NCBI RefSeq assembly: GCF_036373705.1
Contig: NC_089866.1
Coordinates: 23,166,001 to 23,230,000, forward strand
Direction of reading: 5' to 3'
From: Amia ocellicauda
Taxonomy: Eukaryota; Chordata; Actinopteri; Amiiformes; Amiidae
Length of the DNA: 64,000 nucleotides
Part shown: positions 45,467 through 57,400 of the stretch, one piece after another
Position numbering within the stretch: the stretch's first letter is position 1
Layout of the letters: the number at the start of each line of letters is the position of its first letter
The notes under the pieces: generated by a model
Database searches by the model: none
Seen by the model: the letters and a program-made list of their open reading frames with translations, nothing else
What the model was told of the DNA's origin: nothing
Made by a program: the position numbers and the translations under genes

Positions 45467-48400
45467 CTGAAAACAACAGAGCCAGGGCTATTGGTCTCTT
45501 TCAGTTGCTGTAAGTTTGATCTAAGGTACAGTATAAGGAAAGGCGACTGTTTGTCTGAAATCCAACCCCTGCTGTCATATATGGGTTGTGCTTTCTCTCC
45601 AGCTGTCTTCACATAAAACAAAGATGCCCCGTGTCAGTAAACACAGAAGCCTGAATCTCAGCCAATGAGAAAGTGTTTTACTGCATTCCAGACACACAGA
45701 CACAGCCACCATGTTCATGTCTGGGCAGCTCAAGATATGTCAACACCTGATGTGAACAGGACAACAAAAAACAAAAAAGTGAAGTTTCTAAGTTTCAAAG
45801 TCATGCAGAAGTTTCAAACACATTTGTGTTCTTTTACATGACTTTATTAACAATATCTGAGACCTTCCCTCCTGCCGTTTCCATGGGAATGAGGCTTATG
45901 GACAGTTATTTTTGTCTAGAAGGGCTGGAGTCTTTCCCACTTGTGAAATATGTAACATTTAACTCCCTTATTTGTGCTCCAGCTAATTTTGTCATATAAA
46001 GCTACTTTACATGTTTACTGTAATGTGTGGCAAAATTTATTTTTGGTAATGCTGTTGTTACCCCCTGTAATTTAGGCAGCAGACTGTGAGCTTAATAAAA
46101 CATAAGGTTGTCTTGGGAGAATCATCTGCTTAAAGATTATTGTATTTTGCTATTGGTTGGAAAACAATGAGTGGACTTTTGTTCAAATAGGCCTTTGCTG
46201 TGAATCAGGTGGATGGGGCATTGACGAGATGAGTGCTGTGCCGTCTAATGGCTATGCTGAGGAGTGACCCAGCACTGTGCGGTACCTGGATGGCCCGGTC
46301 AACAACCCGCAGAGTCATGCTGGGGGCCACTGCTTTAATCATGGCAATCTCCGGGGCTGCCACCTGTACAGACAAGCAATACATTAACGGCTGGATGTAC
46401 GATTTACAGCTGTGGCAATGTGAATAACAAACAATCATTACTGTAGCCATATACAGTACTGTGTAAAAGTTTTAGGCAGGTGTGAAAAAATGCTCTAAAG
46501 TAAGAATGCTTTCAGAAATAGACATATAGATTATATTTATCAATTAACTAAATGCAATTAACTAAGTGAGTGAACAGAAGAAAAATCTACATCAAATCAA
46601 TATTTGGTGTGAACACCCTTTGCACACAGGAAAGGAACTTGGCCGGTAGGTAGGGCTGGGCGGCATACCGTAAAAAACGATATACCGGTATTCATTTACG
46701 GACCGGTTTGGAATTTTACTATACCTTCAATATCGGTATTTTAAAGTTTTGAATAATTTACTATTTACTGTGTAATTGAGTCATAGAATTCAGCTACCAA
46801 TAAACTGGATCGTGTTCGCGTATCCCACAACTTGCTGCACCAGCTGCTTGAGACTGCGCTGTCTGACATGAGAGGCATCTGATAAAAAAATGCCGATAGT
46901 GTTCGAGTAACGCAAATTTCCACAGATCTGCGCAGCTCTGCACAGCTCCACCAATGGTATAGGTTGGATCCTGCAGATCTGCGCTACAAGAACGCGACCA
47001 CCTTTCTTCACAAACTCTGCAGAAATCAATGTAATTGGATGATTTATTATTTTTATATTTTAGTTATTTAAAAAAATAGAATTGCCAATCATTTAAGTAA
47101 CTACTTAATTATTGTGCATCACAGATTTACATTCAATTTTGTACAAATAATTGATGTAATTATTTAATAAAGCATTGACAAGTGTCAATCTAGAATTCTA
47201 TATCCATGGTTTTGACAATGCTGTTCACAGCTTCATTGTATAATGAAAGTTGACATTTGCCTCCGCTAACAAGGGGGCTGTAGTAGTTCTCATTCGGCTT
47301 AACACGTCCCTCTTTATTTCTGCATAATCTTTTGTCTGACAACCACAATTCTCCTCCTGCAGCAGCTTCTCAGAGCTGTGCTGGGCTGTGCGATTCTGCG
47401 CAGATTTCTGTGGCTGGGTCTTAGTGGCATCACACAGAAATACTGCAGTAACACGCATCTCTGAATCTCTGCGCAGAGCTGCGCTTCTCGAACGCGACCC
47501 TTGTTTTGGAATGAATGCGCCTCAGCCAAATATCGAAAAATACATTCCATGTGTATTGCGTGTTGACAAAAACAAACAAACGTGATCAATGCACAATCAA
47601 CGAAAACGAGATGGAGGAGATGAGTGTGGCTGAAACTTCACAGCAAAGTGACCCTAGTGAAGGTGCGTCGTCGATAGTGTGGACATTATTTGGTTTCAAG
47701 ACAACTGACACAGAACAGGAAACGTAATTCAATGTCAGTTGTGTCCTATTATTTTTTCTTTATGAACAGTATAAAATGGCCATTAAAAAATACTGTCATA
47801 CTGTCAAGAATGTGAAAAATACCACAATATTGTATTTTGGCCATATCACCCAGCCCTACCGGTAGATTGGACCAAACATCTTGGAGAACTAACCACAGTT
47901 CATCTGTGGATTTAGGCAGCCTCAGTTGCTTCTCTCTCTTCATGTAATCTCAGACAGACTCGATGATGTTGAGATCAGGGCTCTGTGGGGGCCATACCAT
48001 CACTTCCAGGACTCTTTGTTCTTCTTTACGCTGAAGATAGTTCTTAATGACTTTCACTGTATGTTTGGGGTTGTTGTCATGCTGCAGAATAAATTTGGGG
48101 CCAATCAGATGCCTCCCTGATGGTATTGCATAATGGATAATTATCTGCCTGTACTACTGAGCATTGAGGAGACCATAAATCCTGACCAAATCCCCAACTC
48201 CATTTGCAGAAATGCAGCCTCAAACTTGCAAGGAACCTCCACCATGCTTCACTGTTGCCTGCAGACACTCATTCGTGTACCGCTCTCCAGCCCTTCGGTG
48301 AACAAACTGCCTTCTGCTACAGCCAAATATTTCAAATTTTGACTCATCAGTCCAGAGCACCTGCTGCCATTTTTCTGCACCCCAGTTCCTGTGTTTTCAT

Positions 48401-51400
48401 GCATAGTTGAGTCTTGGCCTTGTTACCATGTCGGAGGTATGGATTTTTGGCCGCATGTCTTCCATGTAGGCCACTTCTAACCAGACTTTTCCGGACAGTA
48501 GATGGGTATACCAGGGTCCCACTGTTTTCTGCCAATTTTGAGCTGATGGCACTGCTGTACATCTTCTGATTGCGAAGGGAAGTAAGCATGATGCGTCTCT
48601 CATCTGCTGCAGTAAGTTTCCTTGGCTTGGACAGCACATCTGGAAACCCCTGTCTGCCTTGAAATGTCTGGGAGAGACCTTGCTGATGCAGTATAACTAC
48701 TTTGTGTCTTGTTGCTGTGCTCAGTCTTGCTATGGTGTATGACTTTTGACTTCTCCTACACAGCTGTTTGTGTTTCAGTTAATTATTGTGTTTCAACCTA
48801 TTGAATTGATGATCATTAGCACCTGTTTGGTGTAATTGTTTAATCATACACCTGACTATATTCCTACAAAATCCCTGACTTTGTGCAAGTGTACCTAGAA
48901 GAATTGATGCTGTTTTGAAGGAAAAGGGTGGTCACACCAAATATAGATTTGATTAGGTTTTTCTTCTGTTCACTCACTTTGCATTTGGTTAATTGATAAA
49001 TATAATCTTAATATTAACATGTCTATTTTTGAGAGCATTCTTACTTTATAGAATTGTTGCACGCCTGCTTAAAACTTTTGCACAGTACTCTATATATAGT
49101 AAACTAGGGCTGCAGCAATCGATTTATATGATAATCGATTATTCTATACATAAAACAATCGATTATTCAAATAATCACAACAAAAGAAACATTGTTTTAT
49201 TATCAATGCATTCTTATGGGGTCCTGGTGCCAACATGGCATCCTATTCTCGAGTTCACCGAACTCTGTAAATAAAGGGCTCTGATTGCCCTGAGGAGGAC
49301 TAGACATTTTACATTACACTTAATCACTTCAACTCCAGATGAAAAAAGAGCAGATGTACCAGGTACCAGATTTAGAAAATAATTATAATAATGATTTAAA
49401 TTCCTGAAATTGCTTTAAAATGTAAATATATGATGAATGAAATACATTAAAAAAAAAAAAAAAAAAAGTCATTACCCCTTTATGTTCTACATATCCAGGT
49501 TCAGTGAAGAGATAAGTATAAGGTTTTTTGAACAAAGAAAACAATGCAAATGCATTTTTTTGTTTACAATATTATAATTTACACTCACCTAAAGGATTAT
49601 TAGGAACACCTGTTCAATTTCTCATTAATGCAATTATCTAACCAACCAATCACATGGCAGTTGCTTCAATGCATTTAGGGGTGTGGTCCTGGTCAAGACA
49701 ATCTCCTGAACTCCAAACTGAATGTCTGAATGGGAAAGAAAGGTGATTTAAGCAATTTTGAGCGTGGCATGGTTGTTGGTGCCAGACGGGCCGGTCTGAG
49801 TATTTCACAATCTGCTCAGTTACTGGGATTTTCACGCACAACCATTTCTAGGGTTTACAAAGAATGGTGTGAAAAGGGAAAAACATCCAGTATGCGGCAG
49901 TCCTGTGGGCGAAAATGCCTTGTTGATGCTAGAGGTCAGAGGAGAATGGGCCGACTGATTCAAGCTGATAGAAGAGCAACTTTGACTGAAATAACCACTC
50001 GTTACAACCGAGGTATGCAGCAAAGCATTTGTGAAGCCACAACACGTACAACCTTGAGGCGGATGGGCTACAACAGCAGAAGACCCCACCGGGTACCACT
50101 CATCTCCACTACAAATAGGAAAAAGAGGCTACAATTTGCACAAGCTCACCAAAATTGGACAGTTGAAGACTGGAAAAATGTTGCCTGGTCTGATGAGTCT
50201 CGATTTCTGTTGAGACATTCAGATGGTAGAGTCAGAATTTGGCGTAAACAGAATGAGAACATGGATCCATCATGCCTTGTTACCACTGTGCAGGCTGGTG
50301 GTGGTGGTGTAATGGTGTGGGGGATGTTTTCTTGGCACACTTTAGGCCCCTTAGTGCCAATTGGGCATCGTTTAAATGCCACGGCCTACCTGAGCATTGT
50401 TTCTGACCATGTCCATCCCTTTATGACCACCATGTACCCATCCTCTGATGGCTACTTCCAGCAGGATAATGCACCATGTCACAAAGGTCGAATCATTTCA
50501 AATTGGTTTCTTGAACATGACAATGAGTTCACTGTACTAAACTGGCCCCCACAGTCACCAGATCTCAACCCAATAGAGCATCTTTGGGATGTGGTGGAAC
50601 GGGAGCTTCGTGCCCTGGATGTGCATCCCACAAATCTCCATCAACTGCAAGATGCTATCCTATCAATATGGGCCAACATTTCTAAAGAATGCTTTCAGCA
50701 CCTTGTTGAATCAATGCCACGTAGAATTAAGGCAGTTCTGAAGGCGAAAGGGGGTCAAACACAGTATTAGTATGGTGTTCCTAATAATCCTTTAGATGAG
50801 TGTATAATAAATAAAGAACTTAATAAAAACAAAAAACACTAAAATGAAAATAAAAATATTAAACAATACACTGAAACACTAATAATACGCAATACACTGG
50901 TTCGCATATGAAAATAAACAATACACTAAAATGCAAATGAAAACACCTTGAAACGCTGTAATAATAAACAATGAACAGTAATTATCAACTAAAACTCAAT
51001 CTATCAAAACCAGTGCCATCAGCAGATTGCTCTGTGCAATGTATTGAAATGTTCAATACAATAAGCTTGGAAGACGCGCTGCAGATGCGCTGCAGGGCTC
51101 TGCGCAGCATTGTGATGGATCTGGCTGCCGCAAACGCTGCTTCATTGCCTTCTATTCAGCACTGTTTTCAATTGATTTTAACTAAGAAATTAAAGTGTGC
51201 TTGTATTCAAAAGTCACTTTTAAGTTATTCTGAACCTTTGGAAAATTGTGTCTACGTGCGCTACGATTGAAGAGACTTAAAATTACATGTATGTACGTCA
51301 AATTCGATGTCGAATTTTGGATATAGACTTTTGCATAGATTAGCATGAGAGAAAACCTTATAGCAAATACCACACTTCTGTCAGCACAATTTCATAATTA

Positions 51401-54400
51401 ATACTACAGTTACCCTATTACTAGCAAAGTTGCAAAAACTTACTATGCGTTTCAAGTGCTCAAGTTTGTCGGATGTGCTCTTTTGGAAGGCTAATTCTGA
51501 GTTACACAGTCCACAAAGCACCATACGGTTATCATTCTCTCTCTCTTATAAATACTCCCACAGTTTCAATGCTTTCGCCCAAGTTTTGTTTCGTGCAGTG
51601 GCTGGCTGCGACGTGCAGGTTCAGACATTTTACCAGTAAGGCGCACAGGTGGATGACACACCAAGTGATGCATTACTGCCACCTACTGCTGTTTGGAATG
51701 AAACCGTTGTTCTCACACAGAGCTAGGAATACGGGCCAAGGATATTAGGCGAAGGAGCTCAGATCAAGGATATAAATAAGAATGGCTTAGAGGCAACATA
51801 CCTAATGACTATTCGACGGCTGAAATAGAAATCGACGTATTTTACTAGTCGAATAAGTCAACTAATCGTTCCAGCCCTATAGCAAACACACTCCGATCCC
51901 AATCTGAATGTTGGGGGGAGATGTTTGTATCCCAAACAAAACTTAGCATAATTTAACAAAGCACAATAACAACAGGCTGACGTTTCTAAATATTAACGTG
52001 ACCAATGATGTGTGAAAGAATCGTTATGGTTTGTTTTCATATTTCAAACGTTGATACAAACAAAGGCCAGGACCTCGGGTTATCCTGGGAGTGTAGGCCT
52101 ACCTTGTTCCCCACCGTGTCCATGAGGTGGGCTGCCTTCAGCACTAGCAGCCTCGCCTGCTCGATCTCCATGCGCGACTTTGCAATGTCAGCCAGGATAG
52201 TCCCCTGCTCGGCCAGGGGCTTCCCGAAGGCCACTCTTCCCTTCACCTGGCAAAATAACAACACAAATTAAGAAGATGCAGTATACTCTCTATAGATCCC
52301 AGGCTGCTGTTTAACCATTTCACTTCCTTATGTGCTACTAATCCTGATACAATAAGGACATTTCCTTATCCTACCCTGACAATCCATTTACACTCCACTT
52401 CAGAAGCAGTGTATCAAATTGTGCCCCAGGCTACTTATTTCTTACATCTGCTCTCAAGACCCCCCATTCTCTCCCGCCCTCACCCTGTCCTTCATGAGCT
52501 CCAGGGCCCTCTCCGCATGTCCCACCAGCCTCATGCAGTGGTGGATCCTGCCTGGCCCCAGCCGGCCCTGGGCGATCTCAAAACCCCGGCCCTCCCCCAG
52601 CAGCAGGTTACTGCGGGGCACGCGGACCCCCTCAAACAGCAGCTCCGCATGGCCAGCTGGCAGGGAGAGACAGGCAGGGACAGGAGACAGGGTCAGTCTG
52701 TGAGAAAGGTACTCATCGCAGGACTGAAGGTCAGGGCAGACTAAATGAACTGCATCTCTTGAGTCTTAGGTCGTGACAACTAGGGCCAAACCAAATTAGG
52801 ACCCTGTGAATATTTTGGTTTAGGCCCAACTGGGGATTCCTAAGTGAAGTTTGTACAATTTGTAAATGGAAATAAACTACAAACTCTCTTTTGCCTAAAA
52901 ATAGATCTTCTCAGCGTTGGACGCAAGAGCACTGTTGTGTTTTCCTATGGTGTAGGTATAATTCTTATTGGTTGAAATGTATTGGTTTTTAGTATGGATT
53001 TTACAAGTGCTCTGTTCTGTTTTTGAACGGCTGCAGTTGTCAAATAGAAAGAAAATGGTGGTTGATGGGTACTTGTGAGGATGTAATTGACATCTCCCTA
53101 GAAACAGCCATTTTGCTTGTGCTAGCCATCTGCTTGGTGAAGAAAAGTATATCATCACACCTCTATGATTAAAAAAAGACTGTTTGACTGTTGAAGCTTC
53201 CACAAACATTGGCCCACTCAGACTAGCCCCTGCAGAGGCCTGTTTGCAGAAAGATATTATATTGTGAAACTCTGGAGATAAGGTAAATAAAGGCAAATAA
53301 GGCAAATAAAATGAACAGGATCTTTCGCCCACATTATATCAGGGTAACAGGAGAAACCATAATCTTATCTGCTTTTACTGTTTTGAATGAGAAAATAAGC
53401 AGTAGCGCTTGTATAGAGTAAGGCATGTAATGATTAACTAGCTTTGTACAAAATAAAAGCTCTCTCATGCTTCAATCAGTCTTTGCTGAACCTTTAGATG
53501 ATGCGATAACAAGCAATGTGTTGAGGCAAGGTTCAATTGTGTATATCAGTATATTATCTAAGATTCTGGGCAGTTTATTCATTCAGTTTTGAGATAACAG
53601 GATTCTACCGGCACAAACAGGGTCAATGGGACACACCTTCTGGATCAGACCTGTAATTAATTCCCCAATGCATTTCCATAAACAATGCACATTTTGGCTG
53701 CTTTAAATTAAAACAAATAACCAGAAACCAGATACATAAAGTGAGCTTATTTTAAGAGGACACAATGGCACACAGTGTTCCTCTATTGGCTGTAGGGGTG
53801 GGCGATATGACAATATAAAACCGTGAATGATAAAAATGTATCCATGATATTATTTGGTAGAGAATCGTGAGTATCGTGATACAGTTTTACATTACAAGCT
53901 ATTAGTTGTGCTTTGATTGAATGATAAATATTTGTCTCGATTTATTTTTTCTGTATTGATTTTAAACTAACATGGCGCAGTATGGCTGCATGCAGGACTG
54001 TATGCAGTTGCCTACTGTCAAACGCCTTCCGGCAAATTTTAAACCGATCCGCCAGTCTGATTAATGCATTCGCTAAAAGACACACAAATAATCCAATAAT
54101 AGCAAAGAGTGGGTTGTTGTGCCTTGGATTTCGTGTACTGCCGCTTTTCAATTAACAATATAGCGGCATGGCTGACAACACTGAGGAGTTGGTTCCAAAA
54201 AAAAAAAATCTACCTTGGTAATATGGAAATACTTAGGATTTTCACAAAGTGACATGGTGCAAACCACTGTAATTTGTGAAGTTTGCAAAGAAAAATTCAA
54301 AGCTTCAGATGGCAACACTACAAATCTTCTTCACCATTTGAAACGAAAACACCAGAAAGAGCACACCAACATTCCCATTAAGAAGAGCTCCTGTGAGTGC

Positions 54401-57400
54401 CTCAGCAACCGCCACGCAGACAAAACAAACGACCCTAACGAAGGCATTTGACAAAAGTACTCCATATGACAGAACAAGTAAGCGCTGGCTAGATACAACA
54501 GGTGGAGTGACATTTCACTTTGCCAAGGACATGAATTTCCTTAAAACTGTGGGAAAATGAGGGGTTTAAAAGATTGTTTAGAATAGTTGATACGCGGTAC
54601 GAGTTGCCCAGTCACAAATATTTTTCTAATGTTTCAATTCCACGTCTGTACTCTAAATGCCGTGACAAGATTGAAAATAAATAAATAAAGACGTTCGGTT
54701 TCTTGCCACTTATGGTCTAGCCGGACTTCAGAGCCGTATCTAAGTCTGACCATTAATTTCATCCATGACTGGAAGCTGTGTACCACTTGCCTTCAAACTT
54801 CCTACTTCCCACAAGACCATACAAGGCAGATAATCGCACAAGTCCTGAGGGATGCTCTTGAACGTTGGGGTCTAAAAACAGAAAACATGACGTGCATGAC
54901 AACAGATAGTGGGGCTAACTTGGTGAAGGCCTTGGAGCTTAACAGCTGGACTCATCTTCAATGCTTTGGACACAGACTTCACCTAGCCATTTGTGAGTGA
55001 AAGCACATAAATATAGAATAAAACATTGCCACTGCCATTCAGATAAGGCCAGTTAGTTCAAAATAACAATACTGTTAAATTTATAAAATACATCTGCAAC
55101 AAACAATAGCAATATCATTTCTATTGTATTATATAAAATATTGTATTTTAATTTATATGAAAATATAGTATTATTGACTAATCAAACTTAAAGTAGGCTT
55201 CAATTTAATAATATGAACAGTTATGAATGTGTGATTTAAGTTAAATAAAATGTTATTCCTCAAGTTTCTTTTTCTTTTATTTTAGAAAAAAGTGCCAAAG
55301 ACCCCCATGTTGAACGGACAACATCTGTCTGCAGCCTCACTTGTAGATCCGAGGTTCAAAACCCAACACATTGACAGCGACAAGACAAAGGGAATACAAG
55401 CCAGAGCTGTGTCTGAGCTGGAGACCCTGCTGACTGTACAAGCACAGCATCTAGCAGCATCGGCTCAGCCTAGTTCATCTACCTCCACAACTCAGAGTCC
55501 TGATCCCGAAAAAAAGCTAAGAAAACACTAGCCAGCTTTTTGAAAACCTCAAGTGCTGTAACTGTAGCTGCCAAAACTGCTTCCCCATCTTTAAATGATG
55601 CAATGGACGGGGAATTGAAGGGCTATCTGTCCATACCAAATGCAGACAGCGAGATAGATTCACTGGAATGGTGGACAGTCCATGAGGGAAACTTTCCAAG
55701 GGTCAGCCAACTAGCTAAAAAGTACTTGTGCATTCCAGCAACAAGTGCTCCCCCAGAACGAGTCTTCAGCACTGGTGGCAATATTGTCACATGCCAAAGG
55801 CCAACTCTAAAGCCAGAAAAAAAATCTGAACTGTCATACTATTTCTTCTTTTAGAAGAGGAGATATATTGCTGAAAAGTCACTCAGGATGGAGAAATATT
55901 GCACATTTTTTTGATCGTTTTCAATTGTTTGCACAAAACAGAGAATACAAGAGTTTGTTTACATTGTTGAATATTTAACTGTTTTCTTCTTTTAGAAGAA
56001 GAGGTGATATATTGCTGTCACTCAGGAAGACAGAGAAATATTGTACATTTGCTTGATTGTTTTGGTTTTGAAATATTGCATTTGTTTAAAAATTTTATAC
56101 TTAAAAGAATACAAGAGTTGGTTTATATTGTTGAATATTTATACTTATAATGCACATTTAATTAAAAACAGTCTGGTAGGTACTTTGCCTTAATGATCCG
56201 ATATTCTTGTTCTTTCTTCGTTTCCTGGATTTTAGGGTTTTCCAAATAGGGAAATTAGTTTTGTTGAACTGTACAGTAACACTATAAATAGTCTTAAAAA
56301 CCAACATGCAAAAGAATGGTGATAATATCGTGGATCGTGATCCTGCCTGAAAATATTTTGATATGACTTTTTTGCCATATCGCCCATCCCTAATTGGCTG
56401 TATAGAATTAATCGTACAAGCTTACAGCGAACACAAATGCCAGTTTTGTATGAAGATGAAGAAAAAAGTAATTTGTCTCATTTTGTAAGTTCCTTTTCAG
56501 AGAAGCCCTATATGGACAACCCCTAGTTGGTGTGTAACCGACCTGGAGCGTCTTCAGTTCCATACACAGAGAGAGGTCTCACAACTGTCACACCCAGCGA
56601 ATCCATGGGAACCAGGATCATAGACTGCTGCCTGTGCCTCGAGGCGCTGGGGTCGGTCTTTCCCATGAACACACAGATTTTACAGCGAGGGTCGAGGGCT
56701 CCTAGGGGTCAAGGACTGATCAGTGACAAAGTTTCATTAAAAAAATTAAAAAACACTGGATTAAATACTGCTTATTATGATTCATTGCACTTTGTTTATG
56801 ACACCTGTACTGTCAGGCCTCATCTGTTTTTCCACACTGTCCACAGCACAAACACTAGTAAGAATGTGGCCTCCAGGTTTGCTTCAATATCATGCAAAAA
56901 CAAATAAAACAATAAAAAAGGCAGTCTAACCTGATATCCACCATTTATGCCCATTTATAATGTAGGAATCTTTGTCCTGTGTGATTGAGGCTTCAATGTT
57001 TGTTGCATCTGATGAAGCAACCTGACGTTGAGGAAAACAAAGATTAACAGTATATTATTAGACCAATGAACAAAAGACCTAAACAAATTACTTCTCTGGA
57101 CGTCGATAAAAGGGACTGCAGCAGACCTTAAGACTACAGATGGGCCTAGTCCATTAATAACATCCTGAAGAAATGTCTTTTGGAAATTGTACTTTTATGA
57201 AAGCCTCTCCAACAGCAAGACCTAGACAGTTAGGTCTACATCAGCCATCTTATCTACAAGAACTCCCTGCTCTTAAAATTATCTAGTTCAATCTTGTTGA
57301 ATGATTACTATTCCAGTCAGGATATCTATCCCCACCTCTGTCCAGTGACAGGTATCTGTGTGTCCTGTAAGTGGGCTCAGGGCCTCACCTTTGGCTCCGT

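Larger units (their letters stand above)
46454..49090 (-). mobile_element. decayed Tc1/mariner element (DD38E spacing), interrupted by a hAT-like element
   Basis: Imperfect terminal inverted repeats of about 60 bp, starting CAGTACTGTGTAAAAGTTTT on the left and matching at 49030-49090, flanked by TA on both sides. The interior encodes a broken Tc1 transposase on the minus strand. Without the nested hAT-like element (46651-47858) it is about 1.4 kb, a normal Tc1 size. It lies in an acad10 intron. Confidence 0.9.
49105..51879. mobile_element. hAT-like element carrying a nested DD36E Tc1/mariner element
   Basis: Left end TAGGGCTGCAGCAATCGAT, right end the inverted ATCGTTCCAGCCCTA; flanks TAGTAAAC and TAGCAAAC are an 8-bp duplication with one mismatch. 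Subtracting the nested 1221-bp element leaves about 1.55 kb with no recognisable transposase, so it is non-autonomous. It begins 14 bp from the end of the neighbouring Tc1 element. Confidence 0.85.
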
